Shown here: positions 5,728 through 6,975 of the stretch, piece by piece | Numbering within the stretch: the stretch's first letter is position 1 | How the letters are laid out: every line of letters begins with the position of its first letter | Assembly (NCBI GenBank): GCA_000715635.1 | Contig: KL569131.1 | Location: 489-7,463 of the forward strand | Source of the DNA: Streptomyces violaceus | GTDB lineage: Bacteria; Actinomycetota; Actinomycetes; Streptomycetales; Streptomycetaceae | Direction of reading: 5' to 3' | DNA length: 6,975 bases | Position numbers and translations under genes: made by a program | The notes under the pieces: model-generated | Told to the model about the DNA's origin: nothing | The model's database searches: none | The model's input: the letters and a program-made list of their open reading frames with translations, nothing else

Positions 5728-6933
5728 CCGACACCGCCACCATGGCGGGCCTGGACCCGACCACCCTCGCCGACGTGCTGAAGGTGGCCGGGTCCCCCGG
5801 CTTCGACCGCTGGCAAGAACAGATCAAGCGGACGGGCGGTTGCTCCGACCCGATCCGCCTCGTGGGCCAGACCAAGACCATCGACCCGACCAACGGCACT
5901 GTCCTGCACGCCTACAGCACCACGCAGGAACCCGGCGGCATGCTCCGCGTGGCCTGCGGAAACCGTCGTGCCTCCCGCTGTCCCTCCTGCGCCTGGACCT
6001 ACGCCGGCGACACCTACCACCTCATCCGCGCCGGACTCGTCGGCGACCCCGACAAGGGCACTCCACACACCATCCGCGACCACCCGCGCGTCTTCGCGAC
6101 CCTGACCGCACCTTCCTTCGGCCCGGTCCACAACCGCCCCGGCAACCGGGCCTGCCGCTGCGGCATCCGCCACAGCGAGGACGCGCCCGAACTCGGCACT
6201 CCGCTCGACCCCGCCACGTACGACTACGCCGGCGCCGTGCTGTGGAACAACCACGCCTCCGACCTGTGGCGCTACTTCACGATCTACCTGCGCCGCGAGA
6301 TCGCCAAGCGAGCCGGGCTCACACAGAAGGACGCCAGGGAACAGTCCCGCGTCTCCTTCGGCAAGGTCGCCGAATACCAGAAGCGCGGAGCCGTCCACTT
6401 CCACGCCGTGATCCGCTTCGACGGCCCCGACGGACCGGACGACCCGCCGCCGCCCTGGGCCACCCTCGATCTGCTCACCGACTCCATCCATGCCGCCGCC
6501 GCTCGTGTCGCGGTCGACGTACCCGCCGCTGGGAACCAGCCCGCCCGCACGCTGCATTGGGGCACACAGCTCGACGTACGCCCGGTGAAGGCCTTCGGTG
6601 ACGGCTCCGAGATCACCGAACTTGCGGTTGCCTCGTACGTCGCCAAGTACGCCACCAAAGCTGCCGAGACGACCGGCGCCACGGATGCCCCAGTTCACTG
6701 CCGTACCTGCCGGGGAACCGGCCGCTCCCCGCGCTACGACCGAGCTGGTTCGACGCTTGCCCGCTGCGTCACCTGTCAGGGAACAGGGTTAGGCGAAGAT
6801 CTCGCGCGCCTGGAGATTCCTGAGCACGCCCGGCGTCTGATGGCCGCGTGCGTCGCCCTCCAGCCGCACTACCCCGAACGCCAGTTGGCTCGGTGGGCTC
6901 ACATGCTCGGCTTCCGCGGCCACTTCTCCACCA
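5724..6933 (+). CDS. RepSA-like replication initiator, 3' end missing
   Basis: First 403 residues of a replication initiator of the AICE RepSA type, a HUH endonuclease that nicks the origin to start rolling-circle replication of the excised element. Seen from the GTG at 5724: a cysteine cluster C78..C86-PS-C89 (CGNRRASRCPSC), the HUH motif H225-F-H227 (AVHFHAVIRFDG), and the motif with candidate catalytic tyrosines Y305 and Y309 (ASYVAKYATK). A zinc insert, CRTCRGTG (326-333) and CVTCQGTG (348-355), follows. The family segment WAHMLGFRGHFST is interrupted at 6933; beyond it the reading frame is adapter (SYTHL and stop), so the true C-terminus is lost. AGGAGG at 5711-5716 and the GTGA overlap with the upstream remnant support the start. 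Confidence 0.88.
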
Positions 6934-6975
6934 CTGTCTCTTATACACATCTCTGAGCGGGCTGGCAAGGCAGAC
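6934..6975. other. Sequencing adapter contamination (Tn5 mosaic end plus early Nextera adapter)
   Basis: 6934-6952 is the 19-bp Tn5 transposase mosaic end, CTGTCTCTTATACACATCT. Positions 6953-6975 are the reverse complement of the 454-B-type tail used in early Epicentre Nextera kits (its primer reads GCCTTGCCAGCCCGCTCAG, preceded by GTCT). This is untrimmed library adapter at a contig end and not part of the organism. Confidence 0.97.

Noticed and set aside
4887..6698. 603-codon minus-strand open frame opposite rep and the small genes
   Set aside because: The product is Gly/Val/Arg-rich without recognisable domains and runs across several well-supported plus-strand genes with ribosome sites; it is a GC-bias shadow.
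6934..6952. Possible real transposon end (Tn5-like inverted repeat)
   Set aside because: It is the engineered mosaic end and is followed at once by the library adapter tail at the sequence end, so it is a preparation artefact and not an insertion.

Overview
The window looks like most of the left and central part of an actinomycete integrative and conjugative element (AICE) of the pSAM2 type, almost certainly from Streptomyces or a close relative. The grounds are high GC content, strongly GC-biased third codon positions, GTG starts, and a gene order and gene content (GntR repressor, SCO3933-like regulator, FtsK/TraB translocase, spread genes, RCR-type Rep) typical of these elements.

Layout. 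On the minus strand, 54-1387 holds a two-gene operon: a GntR/HutC-type repressor followed by a GNAT acetyltransferase, joined by a 4-base GTGA overlap. A control region at 1388-1545 separates it from a long plus-strand operon. This region carries two identical 18-bp operator-like sequences in opposite orientation, one facing each gene set. The plus-strand operon reads: SCO3933-like small regulator (1546), FtsK/SpoIIIE-type DNA translocase (1881), a CxxCxGxG zinc microprotein (3307), a DUF2637/SpdB-like membrane protein (3556), a 62-aa mobile element transfer protein (4231), a 51-aa two-helix membrane protein (4434), a SpdD-like protein (4604), a 78-aa basic hypothetical protein (4911), two more zinc microproteins (5241 and 5429), a 43-aa remnant of a DNA cytosine methyltransferase (5596), and a RepSA-like HUH replication initiator (5724) that runs off the real sequence. 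GC-rich hairpins stand in three of the intergenic gaps. No gap exceeds 300 bases.

How the parts fit. The GntR protein is expected to hold down both its own operon and the transfer/replication operon from the paired operators. On release, TraB-like pumping of double-stranded DNA moves the element between hyphae, the Spd-type membrane proteins help it spread within the recipient mycelium, and Rep makes circular copies. The excisionase, integrase and attachment sites expected beyond rep are not in the window.

Two points matter most. First, the last 42 bases (6934-6975) are not biological: they match the 19-bp Tn5 mosaic end plus the early Nextera (454-B type) adapter, so the apparent C-terminus and stop of rep are artefacts. 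Second, the 43-codon ORF before rep joins the N-terminal motif I of a C5 cytosine methyltransferase directly, in frame, to its C-terminal motif, with the whole catalytic middle missing.
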